The notes: a model not told the origin generated them from the sequence alone. Positions 1 through 8,863 are shown, numbered from the stretch's first letter. The stretch is 64,000 nucleotides of DNA from Bacillota bacterium (GCA_015059245.1 SVAU01000005.1:62001-126000); one strand, 5' to 3'. Numbers and translations: made by a program.

Positions 1-1221
1 TCTTATCTTATTGTATAATTCTGAGTTAGTAAGATCTTGTTTAGTAATTGTTACAACTTCATAGTTTAATACTTCATTTAAACTAGATATATTGAATTCT
101 TCACCATTAGCTATATGTTTAAATGTTATAGTAAGATTCTTAATTGAATTAAGTTTATCTTCAATGATTTTCTTTTCTAAGTTATTTTTATCTACTGTTA
201 AAGATAATGGTAATGCTTCTTTGTCTTTATCAGTTAAATATGATTCATCTTTATGAATGCTAGGTAGTACTCCTTGATTGAATGATACTGTAAATACATA
301 TTCATCGTCCTCAAAAATAGTATCTTTTAGACTTACTTCATGTACTGATGAAGGAATATCTTTTTTAGATAACTTAGTATTTTTTAAATCATATTTTATT
401 AAATCTATTACTTTAGTTTTATCTTCTTCAAATGTATATTTATTTATTACATTAATTATTTTATTGTAGATATCTTCTGACTCTTTTGAGTCTACGTATT
501 CTTTTAATTGTTCCATAGTAGTAGATAAATCTTCGTTATATAATTCAAAGAATTTAGTGCATATAAAAGTACTATATACTGATTCAGATGAATCTAGAGT
601 ATATGGTATTCCAAACATAGGAAATATTCTTTTTATAAGTTTTTTGTATTCATCATTTAAATTAGTTAGATATATCTTAGAGATACTTATACCATCTTTA
701 ACTAGTTTACAAATACTATTAGCTATGTACTCTACTTCATCTTCAATGGTATTTAATTCATAAATAGTATGTGTGTATTTAGTTAAGTCATCTTGTTTAA
801 TAGATACATTGTTAGATATAGATAGTTTATCTATTAAATATTGTATTTCTTTAGATATAGGTAGATTATAAAATACTATATCTTTATTAGTTAAAGTAGA
901 TATAAACAACTTATTTATTTTTAATAAATTATTATCTATTAGGTCTTGTTTAAGTTTAGATAAGAAAGATAGTTTATCGTTACTATATTCTTTATTGTCT
1001 ATATAAGTTATATTGTCTAAATATATTTTGGCTATTTCATATTTAACATTATATTTATTCATAATGTAATATGATGTTTCTTCTTCATAGTCAAAGAAAT
1101 ATAATTTGTTAAATTCATTTATTGAATATATTTTTATATTAAGTAATTCATTATTTAATTTTTTTAATAAGTTCTTTTTATTAACACTAGATGTAATAAT
1201 TATTTGTCCATTTTTAAACAT
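1..1221 (-). CDS. AddB-like helicase/nuclease subunit, N-terminal part (runs off window)
   Basis: An uninterrupted 407-codon frame starts at ATG 1221 and leaves the window at its left edge, so the C-terminal half is missing. A ribosome site (AGGGTGG) lies just before the start. The layout resembles the inactivated UvrD-like helicase half of AddB/RexB, the partner of AddA in double-strand-break end resection. A segment around residues 170-215 (DEVEYIANSICKLVKDGI, then FGIPYTLDSSESVYST) and a later FNQGVLPSIHKDESYLTDKD stretch fit the family. The C-terminal PD-(D/E)XK nuclease and Fe-S cysteines would lie outside the window, so the assignment rests on partial similarity. It is transcribed away from the window. 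Confidence 0.55.
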   Translation of the reverse strand, partial: MFKNGQIIITSSVNKKNLLKKLNNELLNIKIYSINEFNKLYFFDYEEETSYYIMNKYNVKYEIAKIYLDNITYIDNKEYSNDKLSFLSKLKQDLIDNNLLKINKLFISTLTNKDIVFYNLPISKEIQYLIDKLSISNNVSIKQDDLTKYTHTIYELNTIEDEVEYIANSICKLVKDGISISKIYLTNLNDEYKKLIKRIFPMFGIPYTLDSSESVYSTFICTKFFELYNEDLSTTMEQLKEYVDSKESEDIYNKIINVINKYTFEEDKTKVIDLIKYDLKNTKLSKKDIPSSVHEVSLKDTIFEDDEYVFTVSFNQGVLPSIHKDESYLTDKDKEALPLSLTVDKNNLEKKIIEDKLNSIKNLTITFKHIANGEEFNISSLNEVLNYEVVTITKQDLTNSELYNKIR

Positions 1222-1256
1222 AGTACCACCCTATTTAATTTTATCATAATAAATAA

Positions 1257-1285
1257 AATAAGAGTAGGAATTATCTACTCTTATT
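1257..1285 (-). terminator. Rho-independent terminator after the diguanylate cyclase
   Basis: The 11-bp stem AATAAGAGTAG/CTACTCTTATT has a 7-nt loop and is followed on the minus strand by a T-rich run. It overlaps the stop codon of the cyclase gene. Confidence 0.8.
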
Positions 1286-2105
1286 GGATAGTATATCTTT
1301 TAATTTGTACGTTATTTCGGCCTGATTCTTTTGCTTTGTATAATTGTAAATCTGCTGTATGTTGTAGTTGTGATCTTAACATATCTATCTTTTCTGGATT
1401 TTTAGGTACTAGTTTGATTTCTTTGCTTGGTACGTGTACTACTCCAAAACTACATGTGATGTTGATTGGTTGTCCTTCAAATACAATACTTGAATTAGCA
1501 ATACTTTCTCTTATTTGATTCATTCTTTGTAGAGTTACTGTTGCTGGAATATTTTTTAATACTACTAAGAATTCTTCTCCACCTATTCTGCCTACTAAAT
1601 CTTTAGGTCTTGACTCAGAATGACGTGTTTGTTGTTTTAAAGTATCTGCTATATATCTTAATACGTAGTCTCCTGCTAAATGACCATACGTATCATTTAC
1701 TCTTTTAAAGAAATCAGCATCTACTAAGACAGTTGAGAATTCTTCACCATTAGAAATACATTCACTTATGTATTCATTAAACTCTTTATAAGCAGCTTTC
1801 TTAATAATAAGTCCAGTTGTTTCGTCTGTTTGTAATTCTCTTTCTCTCTTTTTATAATCAGTAATTTCAACATATCTTGTTATGTAGTATGTATTAAATC
1901 CTTCATGATATGAAGTATTTAATATTTGATAAACTCTTTTTGAATCTGGATGAACTAATTCATTGTGTTTTTTTGATTTTATTGGTTTTAAATCATCTAC
2001 ATATTTTAATACTTGTGGATCTGTTGGATATATAACATTTCCAAATTCATCTCTAATAATAATTAGTAAATCTGAGAATAGATTCATTATTATATCTAAT
2101 GGCAT
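1281..2105 (-). CDS. Diguanylate cyclase (PAS-like sensor plus GGDEF domain)
   Basis: The 274-residue protein has a PAS-like N-terminal domain (about 1-85) and a GGDEF domain (about 93-270). It should make cyclic di-GMP from two GTP in the cytoplasm; no membrane segment is visible. The active-site loop is GGEEF at 175-179 and the metal-binding region reads DADFF at 129-133. An RxxD motif (R166, D169) lies exactly five residues before GGEEF, which is the classical inhibitory I-site, so product feedback is expected. The start at 2105 has an AGAGGTGA ribosome site. The gene is a single unit, divergent from rnr, with its own terminator. The signal sensed by the PAS-like part is unknown. Confidence 0.92.
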   Translation of the reverse strand: MPLDIIMNLFSDLLIIIRDEFGNVIYPTDPQVLKYVDDLKPIKSKKHNELVHPDSKRVYQILNTSYHEGFNTYYITRYVEITDYKKRERELQTDETTGLIIKKAAYKEFNEYISECISNGEEFSTVLVDADFFKRVNDTYGHLAGDYVLRYIADTLKQQTRHSESRPKDLVGRIGGEEFLVVLKNIPATVTLQRMNQIRESIANSSIVFEGQPINITCSFGVVHVPSKEIKLVPKNPEKIDMLRSQLQHTADLQLYKAKESGRNNVQIKRYTIQ

Positions 2106-2266
2106 AAAATCACCTCTTTTTTTTAATTAAAAAAGATATTATAACTTTTTTTCATACATGTCAATTTTTTTATACTTTATCATAAATATTTTTTATAGCA
2201 AAAATATAATAAATTAATTTACATTGATAATAATTTGTGTTACAAGTAAAAGTAGGAGGGGATGAG

Positions 2267-4441
2267 ATGCAGTATGGGGCAGAAAAAAATATTTATGATT
2301 TAAAAGATGAATTGATGGCTTATTTAGACAATCCAAGTCAAAAATATAAGAAGTATAAGTTTAATCAATTAAGGGCAAAAATGTGTGGTGAAAAAGGCTA
2401 TCGAGTTGATATGCTTAGAGAAGCACTTAGAGAATTAGAATTAGAAGGATTAATTGAAGTTGATCAATCCCGTGGTTTATTTCGCTCTTTTCCACATGAT
2501 TTAGGTTATGTGCATGGAAAGATTAGTATCAATAAACATGATGAAGGTTTTATCATGGGACGTGATGGAAAAAAATATAAAATTAGAACCGAAGATTTAA
2601 ATGACGCACTTGATGGTGATACAGTAATTGTTAAACCTACTAAAAAAATGAGTGAAGGTCATGTTGTTTGTAAAGTAGATAGAATAGTAAAAAGAAAAGA
2701 TGGTTTAGTAGTTGTAGAAGTTACTAAAGGTGAAGATGGTGAATATTATTTAAGACCATTTAATGCAAGACTTAATCATCCAATAAAAATAAATGCAATG
2801 TCGATGAGACCTTTGGTTGAAGGTGATCGAATAGTCGTTAAAATTAGCGAACTTACTGATAACAAATGTTATTATGCAGGATTTGTAAAAAATATAGGAC
2901 ATAAAGATGATCCTGATGCAGATTTAAAAATAATAGCAATTGAAAACAAAATCGTGATTGATTTTTCGGAAGCAGCGTTAGCAGAAGCTGATGCAATACC
3001 GACGGAAGTCACGGAAGAAGAAAAAGTTGGCCGTTTGGATTTAACGAACGAGTTAATCTTCTCTATTGATGGTGCTAGTACTAAAGATAGAGATGATGCA
3101 GTTAGTATTAAAATTAATGAACGAGGTAATTATGTTGTAGGTGTTCATATCTCGGATGTAACTCATTATGTTCATCCTGGTATGCAACTATGGGAAGAAG
3201 CGTTACAACGTGGTACAAGTGTCTATATGGCTGACACTGTTATTCCTATGCTACCGCATAAGTTATCTAATGGAATTTGTTCTTTAAATCCAGATGTTGA
3301 TAGATTGACGTTTAGTTGTATTATGGAAGTTACTCCACAAGGTGAAGTACTTAACTACGACTTCGTTGATACTGTCATTAATTCAAGAAAAGCAATGACT
3401 TATGAAGAAGTTAATCAAATATTTGAAGATGGTGAATTGCCTCCTGGTTATGAGGAATTCTATGATGCACTAGATTTAATGCGTCAACTATCTGAAAGAA
3501 TGGAAAAAGTAAAAGAAAAACGTGGATATGTTAATTTCGGTTCTAATGATTTAGAAATAAAAATGGACGAAAATGGAAATCCTGTTGAATTTAAAAAGAA
3601 ACAACAAAGAACTGCAGAAAAGATTATAGAAAACCTAATGTTACTTGCTGGAGAAAGTTATGCAAATTATATGATTATCCCTTCTCCACTTCGTGTTCAT
3701 GAAGCTCCAGATGAAGAAAGAGTTGAAGAAGCTTTTGAAACATTAGAAAAATCTGGTATAAGAGTAAAATCTACTCATGATATTGTTAATGGTAAAGTTA
3801 TTCAACAATTACTTTCTCAAATAGAAGATATGGATGAAAGAACTGTTGCTGCTCAAATAATCTTAAGATCAATGAGTCGTGCTAGATATGATGTTGAAAA
3901 TGTTGGACACTTTGGATTAGGTTTACCTACTTATGGTCATTGGACAAGTCCTATTAGACGTGCTGCTGACTTAAGAGGTCATTATAACTTAAGACTACAA
4001 AGAGATAATAAATTTGTAATTAAAGATGCTGATGCATTCTATGATATGATGGATGAATTCTGTCAACATATTTCTAGAAAAGAAAGAAATGCTGATCAAG
4101 CGGAAAGAGATGCAGATGAATTTGAAATGATTAAATATATGAAAAATCATTTAGGAGAAAAATTCAATGCTCATATTACATATGTTAATAGTAAAGTTAT
4201 GTTTGTAAAAACTGAAGAAGGAATTACTGGAAGGCTATATCCTGAAGATATTCAAGGTGATAGATTTAATTATAATGATAATACATTGTCATTTAATGGT
4301 AAAAAATCTAAGAAGAAATTAAGAATTGGTACTAAATTAGTTCTTACTGCTTTAGAAGCTGATAGAGATTTTGGTTCTATAAGTTTTGGTATAGATCAAG
4401 AAGACTTTGCATTAATTAAATCAAGAAAAAAAGGAGCTTAG
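2267..4441 (+). CDS. rnr: Ribonuclease R
   Basis: Processive 3'-to-5' exoribonuclease of the RNase II/R family, which degrades structured RNA. In order it has an N-terminal winged-helix region (about 10-75), cold-shock OB folds (about 75-235), the RNB catalytic domain (about 250-580, with TKDRDDAVSIK and VHISDVTHYVHPG carrying the metal-binding aspartates) and a C-terminal S1 domain (about 630-715). The frame is open from a GTG at 2237, but AGGAGGGG at 2253-2260 sits correctly before ATG 2267, giving 724 residues. In many Bacillota rnr is next to smpB; that partner is absent here. A terminator overlaps the stop codon. Confidence 0.95.
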   Translation: MQYGAEKNIYDLKDELMAYLDNPSQKYKKYKFNQLRAKMCGEKGYRVDMLREALRELELEGLIEVDQSRGLFRSFPHDLGYVHGKISINKHDEGFIMGRDGKKYKIRTEDLNDALDGDTVIVKPTKKMSEGHVVCKVDRIVKRKDGLVVVEVTKGEDGEYYLRPFNARLNHPIKINAMSMRPLVEGDRIVVKISELTDNKCYYAGFVKNIGHKDDPDADLKIIAIENKIVIDFSEAALAEADAIPTEVTEEEKVGRLDLTNELIFSIDGASTKDRDDAVSIKINERGNYVVGVHISDVTHYVHPGMQLWEEALQRGTSVYMADTVIPMLPHKLSNGICSLNPDVDRLTFSCIMEVTPQGEVLNYDFVDTVINSRKAMTYEEVNQIFEDGELPPGYEEFYDALDLMRQLSERMEKVKEKRGYVNFGSNDLEIKMDENGNPVEFKKKQQRTAEKIIENLMLLAGESYANYMIIPSPLRVHEAPDEERVEEAFETLEKSGIRVKSTHDIVNGKVIQQLLSQIEDMDERTVAAQIILRSMSRARYDVENVGHFGLGLPTYGHWTSPIRRAADLRGHYNLRLQRDNKFVIKDADAFYDMMDEFCQHISRKERNADQAERDADEFEMIKYMKNHLGEKFNAHITYVNSKVMFVKTEEGITGRLYPEDIQGDRFNYNDNTLSFNGKKSKKKLRIGTKLVLTALEADRDFGSISFGIDQEDFALIKSRKKGA

Positions 4442-4452
4442 CTCCTTTTTAT
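4426..4452 (+). terminator. Terminator of rnr
   Basis: AAAAAGGAGC/GCTCCTTTTT stem with a 3-nt loop formed by the stop-codon region; T-rich tail. Confidence 0.85.
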
Positions 4453-4455
4453 TTG

Positions 4456-4680
4456 TTATCTATTTATTATTTTTAAACAAATAATCATAACTAGTATTGC
4501 ACCTACACCTATTACAAGCATTAGAGCAATATCAGGTCCTACTAACTTTTCTAAGTTTCCATATGTTAAATCTTTTAACATTTCAAACAGCTCACCAAAA
4601 TCTCGAAGTAATTCATTTACTTCCTCTTTTGCTTGCTCCCAAAAAGATTTCTTTACTAAAAAATATGTCAATGGATTCAT
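4456..4680 (-). CDS. Small single-pass membrane protein, function unknown
   Basis: A 74-residue protein with a charged, amphipathic N-terminal half (WEQAKEEVNELLRDF at about 14-28) and one membrane helix at about 52-70 (IALMLVIGVGAILVMIICL), followed by a short basic end. There is no signal peptide, so the N-terminal part is probably cytoplasmic. A near-perfect AGGAGGAAT ribosome site precedes ATG 4680, which is the main reason to believe it rather than the overlapping plus-strand frame. It is convergent with rnr and shares the terminator region. I do not recognise the family. Confidence 0.7.
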   Translation of the reverse strand: MNPLTYFLVKKSFWEQAKEEVNELLRDFGELFEMLKDLTYGNLEKLVGPDIALMLVIGVGAILVMIICLKIINR

Positions 4681-4729
4681 AATATTCCTCCTGTATGTTA
4701 TTTAATTATAAATTAATTATAATATATAC

Positions 4730-4758
4730 TTGCATTTTCTTCAATTATTTGTTATTCT
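4730..4758 (+). promoter_or_regulatory. Promoter of tRNA-His
   Basis: TTGCAT at 4730-4735, 17-nt spacer, TATTCT at 4753-4758, about 12 nt before the tRNA. Confidence 0.6.
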
Positions 4759-4770
4759 ATGTATGCGCAT

Positions 4771-4847
4771 GGCGGTATTGGTGAAGTGGTTAACACACCA
4801 GATTGTGGCTCTGGCACGCGTGGGTTCGATCCCCACATATCGCCCCA
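4771..4847 (+). tRNA. trnH: tRNA-His (anticodon GTG)
   Basis: Full cloverleaf: the anticodon arm CCAGA-TTGTGGC-TCTGG presents GTG. The T arm is GTGGG-TTCGATC-CCCAC. The histidine-specific extra G at position -1 (4771) pairs with C73 (4844). CCA is encoded (4845-4847). Confidence 0.97.
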
Positions 4848-4859
4848 TTGTGTAAATTA

Positions 4860-4887
4860 ACAGGTTATTTAGTAACCTGTTTTTTTG
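4860..4887 (+). terminator. Terminator after tRNA-His
   Basis: ACAGGTTA/TAACCTGT stem, 5-nt loop, seven Ts. Confidence 0.88.
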
Positions 4888-4919
4888 TGTTATAATGTAA
4901 ATAATAAGAGGTGTTTTTT

Positions 4920-5486
4920 ATGGAAAACGTTTGTAATGTAAGAGAATATGGTATTCCTGATGGAAAAATAATTGGTAGCTTTGGTTTAGATAAATTAAAA
5001 GATGTAATAAGAGAAATATACGAACATAGAGATATAATACTAAAGGGTGCAGAAACTGGTGAAGTTTTAACTTTTGAAGATTTTGTTCCCTATCATGTTA
5101 CAGGTGTTGTTCAATTATATGAGAATGGTTTATTAATAAAATTTGAAGAACATAATGATAAAAACGCTAAACATGAAGATGCTGGTAAAGCTGAATTATA
5201 TATACTTGATGAAAGAGTTACTTACATAGTTACTGAAGTTGATCCTAGAGTTAATAAAGATTATAAAATTAATACTGAGAAATCTATAAGATATCAAGGA
5301 AGACTTGGTGAATTAGTTACAATACCTAAAGAAGTTAAGGAAGCCAATACTATAGGAGAAAAAATTAGTCACTTTTTTACCCAAGGTAAAAGAAAGAAAC
5401 AAAAGGAAGAAAGAGACTATTGTTTATCAAGAATAGAAAATTATGTTGATAGATTAATTAATATAGATATTGAATTGATTAAATAA
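4920..5486 (+). CDS. Conserved-looking cytoplasmic protein, function unknown
   Basis: The 188-residue protein has no signal peptide or membrane helix. The middle (about 50-150) looks beta-rich, with alternating hydrophobic strands (VTGVVQLYENGLLIKFEEH and AELYILDERVTYIVTEV). The C-terminal 45 residues are a strongly basic helix. The start chosen is ATG 4920, because AGAGGTG at 4907-4913 is the ribosome site; an earlier in-frame codon lies inside that site. A TATAAT at 4891-4896 is a likely -10 box directly after the tRNA-His terminator. Convergent with the next gene, sharing a terminator. I do not recognise the family. Confidence 0.75.
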   Translation: MENVCNVREYGIPDGKIIGSFGLDKLKDVIREIYEHRDIILKGAETGEVLTFEDFVPYHVTGVVQLYENGLLIKFEEHNDKNAKHEDAGKAELYILDERVTYIVTEVDPRVNKDYKINTEKSIRYQGRLGELVTIPKEVKEANTIGEKISHFFTQGKRKKQKEERDYCLSRIENYVDRLINIDIELIK

Positions 5487-5531
5487 AAAAAACTAACAGT
5501 CAGTATAGTAATAATGCGCTGTTAGTTTTTT
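5487..5531. terminator. Bidirectional terminator
   Basis: A 13-bp inverted repeat AAAAAACTAACAG/CTGTTAGTTTTTT with a 19-nt loop lies between two convergent genes, with a T-run on both strands. The last codons of the minus-strand gene run into it. Confidence 0.8.
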
Positions 5532-6188
5532 TATTTGTCCATTGTCTAATTCTGTTTTATACCCTACTCCATTACGATACATAGGTGCACTTGGATCTTC
5601 TTCATCATGAATTACTATTTCTCCTTTAGTTCTTTCTGATGGTTCTCCAAATATCATTTTCATTATCTTGCTTATTTCTTCATTAGTTTCTTTTTTAGGA
5701 GGATTACTTATGTAATTTATAAAATACTCTTTTACTTGTTTAGCTGTTACTCTACCCTTTACTGTTATTTCGAATATTCTATTGTAGTATTTCTTTTCAC
5801 ATAGTATTTGTAAACATGGGTCAAAAACATATTCTTTTCCTTTGTATGTAAAAATTATCCACGAATGATAATATGGTTTGTTATTAGAAAATTTTAGGTT
5901 TCCTCTTTCGATATAGGTATTATCTGGAAGGAATAGACTTGCAGTTTCTGTTGTTTGCCAACACCAGCCTTCAAGTACTCCTTTTTCCATTAAATCCATT
6001 AAGTTACCTTCATATCTACCTACTATTTCAATATGAAGATTGTCGAAGAATGATTTTAAGTACTCATATATTTCTTGTGGAACTTTATGCATTCTAATTT
6101 CAGCAAATCTCTCCATTTCACTTAGATTACTATAGTCTTTTGGTTTAAATATATTTCTTAACATATTTATTGTTTCTTTTATATTCAT
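5493..6188 (-). CDS. Transglutaminase-like/papain-fold protein candidate
   Basis: The 231-residue protein has no signal peptide. Three motifs are spaced like the Cys-His-Asp triad of the transglutaminase/papain fold: EGWCWQTTE (C76), YYHSWIIF (H108) and YVFDPCLQ (D123). In that superfamily the cysteine starts a helix and the His and Asp lie on adjacent strands, which fits. The substrate is unknown; it could be a protease, an amidase or an inactive relative. The last 60 residues are charged and probably disordered. The start at 6188 is preceded by an AGGTGATATT-type ribosome site. No operon partner is evident. I infer the fold from motif order only. Confidence 0.6.
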   Translation of the reverse strand: MNIKETINMLRNIFKPKDYSNLSEMERFAEIRMHKVPQEIYEYLKSFFDNLHIEIVGRYEGNLMDLMEKGVLEGWCWQTTETASLFLPDNTYIERGNLKFSNNKPYYHSWIIFTYKGKEYVFDPCLQILCEKKYYNRIFEITVKGRVTAKQVKEYFINYISNPPKKETNEEISKIMKMIFGEPSERTKGEIVIHDEEDPSAPMYRNGVGYKTELDNGQIKKLTAHYYYTDC

Positions 6189-6280
6189 AATATCACCTGA
6201 AAATTGGTGTTATTGTAACATATATAGAGATAAATAGTAAATAAATATGGTAAAATACTTATGATTATTGAGGTGATATT

Positions 6281-6841
6281 ATGGATGAACTATTAAGTAT
6301 AGATAATAAAATACATAATTGTTCTTTATGTACTGGGTTAGTTGATAAGTTTCCTAATTCTCCTACTCTATATTTGGGGAAAGATAATGATATATTACTA
6401 ATTGGTGAAGCTCCTGCTAATAATGGATGGAGAAAAAGTGGTTTGTTATGGAGAGATACTACAGGTAAGATGTTACCTAGCGGAGTTGTATTACAAAAAT
6501 TATTTGATGTTATTGATAGACAAGTATTAGATACATCATTTTTAGAGGCTGTTAAGTGTTATCCTTTAGAAAGAAAGAATCTTAAGATTTGTTCTAACAA
6601 TTGTAAACAATATATGTTAGAACAAATAGAGATTATTAATCCTAAGATTATTATTACATTAGGAGAGTTTCCTACTAGAACATTATTAAATTTTAAATTT
6701 AAAAAGTTTAGTGATGTTGTTGGTACTATACATGAGATTAATAATTTTAAAATATTACCTATATATCATCCTAGTCCTATATCTCCTCAAAGTTATAAAG
6801 GTAATTTACCTATATTTGAGAATTTAAAAAGATACTTATAA
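6281..6841 (+). CDS. Family 4-like uracil-DNA glycosylase with Fe-S cluster cysteines
   Basis: This 186-residue protein of the uracil-DNA glycosylase superfamily should remove uracil from DNA to begin base excision repair. Visible are motif 1 (LLIGEAPANNGW, residues 40-50) and the C-terminal motif with catalytic-site histidine (YHPSP, 162-166). Four cysteines are placed as in the [4Fe-4S] family 4 enzymes: C14 and C17 (CSLC), C93 (KCYP) and one of C104/C108. The alanine at the end of GEAPA, where the family more often has glycine, is a small deviation. The start at 6281 follows GAGGTGATATT. Single gene with its own terminator. Confidence 0.82.
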   Translation: MDELLSIDNKIHNCSLCTGLVDKFPNSPTLYLGKDNDILLIGEAPANNGWRKSGLLWRDTTGKMLPSGVVLQKLFDVIDRQVLDTSFLEAVKCYPLERKNLKICSNNCKQYMLEQIEIINPKIIITLGEFPTRTLLNFKFKKFSDVVGTIHEINNFKILPIYHPSPISPQSYKGNLPIFENLKRYL

Positions 6842-6853
6842 AGTATCTTTTTT
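6826..6853. terminator. Bidirectional terminator
   Basis: AAAAAGATACTT/AAGTATCTTTTT stem between the convergent glycosylase and GH10-like genes. Confidence 0.8.
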
Positions 6854-8669
6854 ATGTTATTGAAATAATTGTTAATACTACTAATGTTAATAATATAGTT
6901 AGTATTATACCTAAAATAATATATTCTGCTACAAAACCACTGTTTGGTATTTTTGGTGGTTTTAAAGATAATGTTTTAGGTTTATCTTTTTGTTCTTGTA
7001 ATTCAGCTACAGGAGTTTCTTCTTCAGGTACTGGTGGTTCTTCTGATGGTTTAGTTGGTTCCTCTTGAGTAGGTTCTATAGTAGTTAATACTTTTGGTTC
7101 ATCTACACCTGTTCCTAAAGCACCTGCATATAAAGTATCTACTAATAAGCCTTCCTCTTCTAATTCAGTTATTGATTTATCTGGATGTTCATCTAATATA
7201 GATTTATTTGTTCTAACTAGATTATGATCTACAGTATCGTGAATAGACCAGTACGTTATTCTGTCTACGTTAATTCCACTTTCTTGAATTGCTTCTGATA
7301 GTTTAAGCATCCAATTTCTTTTTAAAAGTATTATATCATCTAGCGTTAGTTCTTTACTTTCTAACATAGGAATTACTTTACTTAAGTAAGTATCTTTAGC
7401 TATATGAATATCAAATTCTGTTATTTCTGTTCTTACTTTTTTACTAGTTCCATCTGGTAATTGGAATGTTGCATCTTCAATTGCTTTCATTAAAGATAAA
7501 CTGCTTTTAACTGATTCTATACTATCATTAGGATCATGTGATACTTCTTCAGCATGTGTATGTTGTAAGTGCATTTGATTACCAAATACATCTATTAAAT
7601 CAGGTCTTTTTTTCATTATTTCAGCAAATACTTCACTTACTTTTCTTCTTCTATCTGGGTGTTCTTCTAATAGAGTTTCATTATACATGAACTCTACTCC
7701 TTCTGGTTTTTTTATACCTTCAAAACATCCTAGAATATCATCTATTGTAATGCCAAAATATTTTTCCCAAGCCATTTCATATGGTAGACCATCTGTTTTA
7801 TTATACTCTACTAGTTCATTAAATATTTCTACTACATTAATTGTTGGTTTATCAGTACCCTTTACTGATTCGTTATACTTTTCTATGTAAGCAAGAGATG
7901 CTTTGACATAGTTTTTCATATCTCTTAATATTTCTTCTTTATCTTCAGGACCTTTACCTTCATTAACCAATTTCATTAAATGTGCATAATCAAATAAAGC
8001 ATGGAATCTCATATGTTTTCCAGTCATTTTACAATATGTTAATCCTTTAGCTGTAAGATATGGATCATAATATGATGTTTCTCCATCACTGAATACAGCA
8101 TTATCATATTTACTTGTTGCAATAATAATTGTATCTATTTTACCATCTGACTTAATTCGTTCATGTAATGCTTGCATATCTTCATAAGATATACTTTTTA
8201 TATTTTCAAAATCATCTTTCATTAAACGATTAAACTTTTGAATGAATTCTTTACCATACAAGTTAGTTAGGTGTTTTAAACCTGCGTCTACTCCGTCTTT
8301 TGCTATAATACGCAATACATCTTGTTTTACTTCTTCTGGTATAGGAGTTCCTTCTGGTGTACGCATCATACTCAATTTGTATTCTGCTTGTTCTTGTGGT
8401 GACATACGATGATTCTCTTTATATCCAATTAAAACATCTTTATATTTTTGAAATAAAGCTCTTTTAGATTGTTCTAAATCTAAATCTTCGTAATTAGGTA
8501 TTACTTCATTGATATTTTGATATGGAAATTGACCACATAATCTATAGAAGTATTCCTCTAATTGTTCTTTACTTTCACAACTAATTATAAATAATAAGTC
8601 TATTTGTTGTTGGCTTAAATATAATCCTTGCTTAGTTGCTTGGGTATCTAAAAAGAATTCTTGTTCCAT
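6852..8669 (-). CDS. GH10-like (xylanase family) protein with C-terminal membrane tail and no signal peptide
   Basis: A 605-residue protein. Residues about 110-520 look like a divergent glycoside hydrolase family 10 barrel: KHMRFHALF (219-226), INVVEIFNELV with acid/base candidate E285, FGNQMHLQH (362-370) and RTEITEFDIH with nucleophile candidate E418. Family 10 members usually act on xylan outside the cell. Here the N-terminus (MEQEFFLDTQATKQGLYLSQ) has no signal sequence. The protein instead ends in a Pro/Glu-rich linker (about 525-575) and one hydrophobic helix (about 583-603) with almost nothing after it. That predicts a tail-anchored protein facing the cytoplasm. The IPNSG before the helix recalls a sortase site but lacks a basic tail. 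The true activity is uncertain. Confidence 0.7.
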   Translation of the reverse strand: MEQEFFLDTQATKQGLYLSQQQIDLLFIISCESKEQLEEYFYRLCGQFPYQNINEVIPNYEDLDLEQSKRALFQKYKDVLIGYKENHRMSPQEQAEYKLSMMRTPEGTPIPEEVKQDVLRIIAKDGVDAGLKHLTNLYGKEFIQKFNRLMKDDFENIKSISYEDMQALHERIKSDGKIDTIIIATSKYDNAVFSDGETSYYDPYLTAKGLTYCKMTGKHMRFHALFDYAHLMKLVNEGKGPEDKEEILRDMKNYVKASLAYIEKYNESVKGTDKPTINVVEIFNELVEYNKTDGLPYEMAWEKYFGITIDDILGCFEGIKKPEGVEFMYNETLLEEHPDRRRKVSEVFAEIMKKRPDLIDVFGNQMHLQHTHAEEVSHDPNDSIESVKSSLSLMKAIEDATFQLPDGTSKKVRTEITEFDIHIAKDTYLSKVIPMLESKELTLDDIILLKRNWMLKLSEAIQESGINVDRITYWSIHDTVDHNLVRTNKSILDEHPDKSITELEEEGLLVDTLYAGALGTGVDEPKVLTTIEPTQEEPTKPSEEPPVPEEETPVAELQEQKDKPKTLSLKPPKIPNSGFVAEYIILGIILTILLTLVVLTIISIT

Positions 8670-8701
8670 AGTATCACCTCTACTATAGTTATTATATCAC
8701 A

Positions 8702-8788
8702 TTATTTTTTATTATAATTTGCTAATGTAGTATGAAGAGCCAATAGGATTATTAAAAGAATAGTTATAATAATTAAATAATTTAACAT
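8702..8788 (-). CDS. 28-residue hydrophobic peptide
   Basis: A short frame from ATG 8788 to TAA 8702 with an AGGAAGTG ribosome site at correct spacing. It encodes about 20 consecutive hydrophobic residues (LIIITILLIILLAL core) and a short polar, basic end (NYNKK). It lies 32 nt upstream of the GH10-like gene on the same strand, so the two probably share a transcript. It could be a small membrane partner of the tail-anchored protein, or a toxin-like peptide; nothing in the sequence decides. It would be missed by a length cut-off. Confidence 0.5.
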   Translation of the reverse strand: MLNYLIIITILLIILLALHTTLANYNKK

Positions 8789-8863
8789 ATATCACTTCCT
8801 ATAATAATTTATTTTTTATGAAGAAGAATTATGTTAAAATAACTTAATGAAATGGGTGATTCT

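Noticed and set aside
6852..8669. LPxTG sortase anchor in the GH10-like protein
   Set aside because: IPNSG precedes the helix, but there is no basic tail and no N-terminal signal peptide, so sorting to the wall is unlikely.
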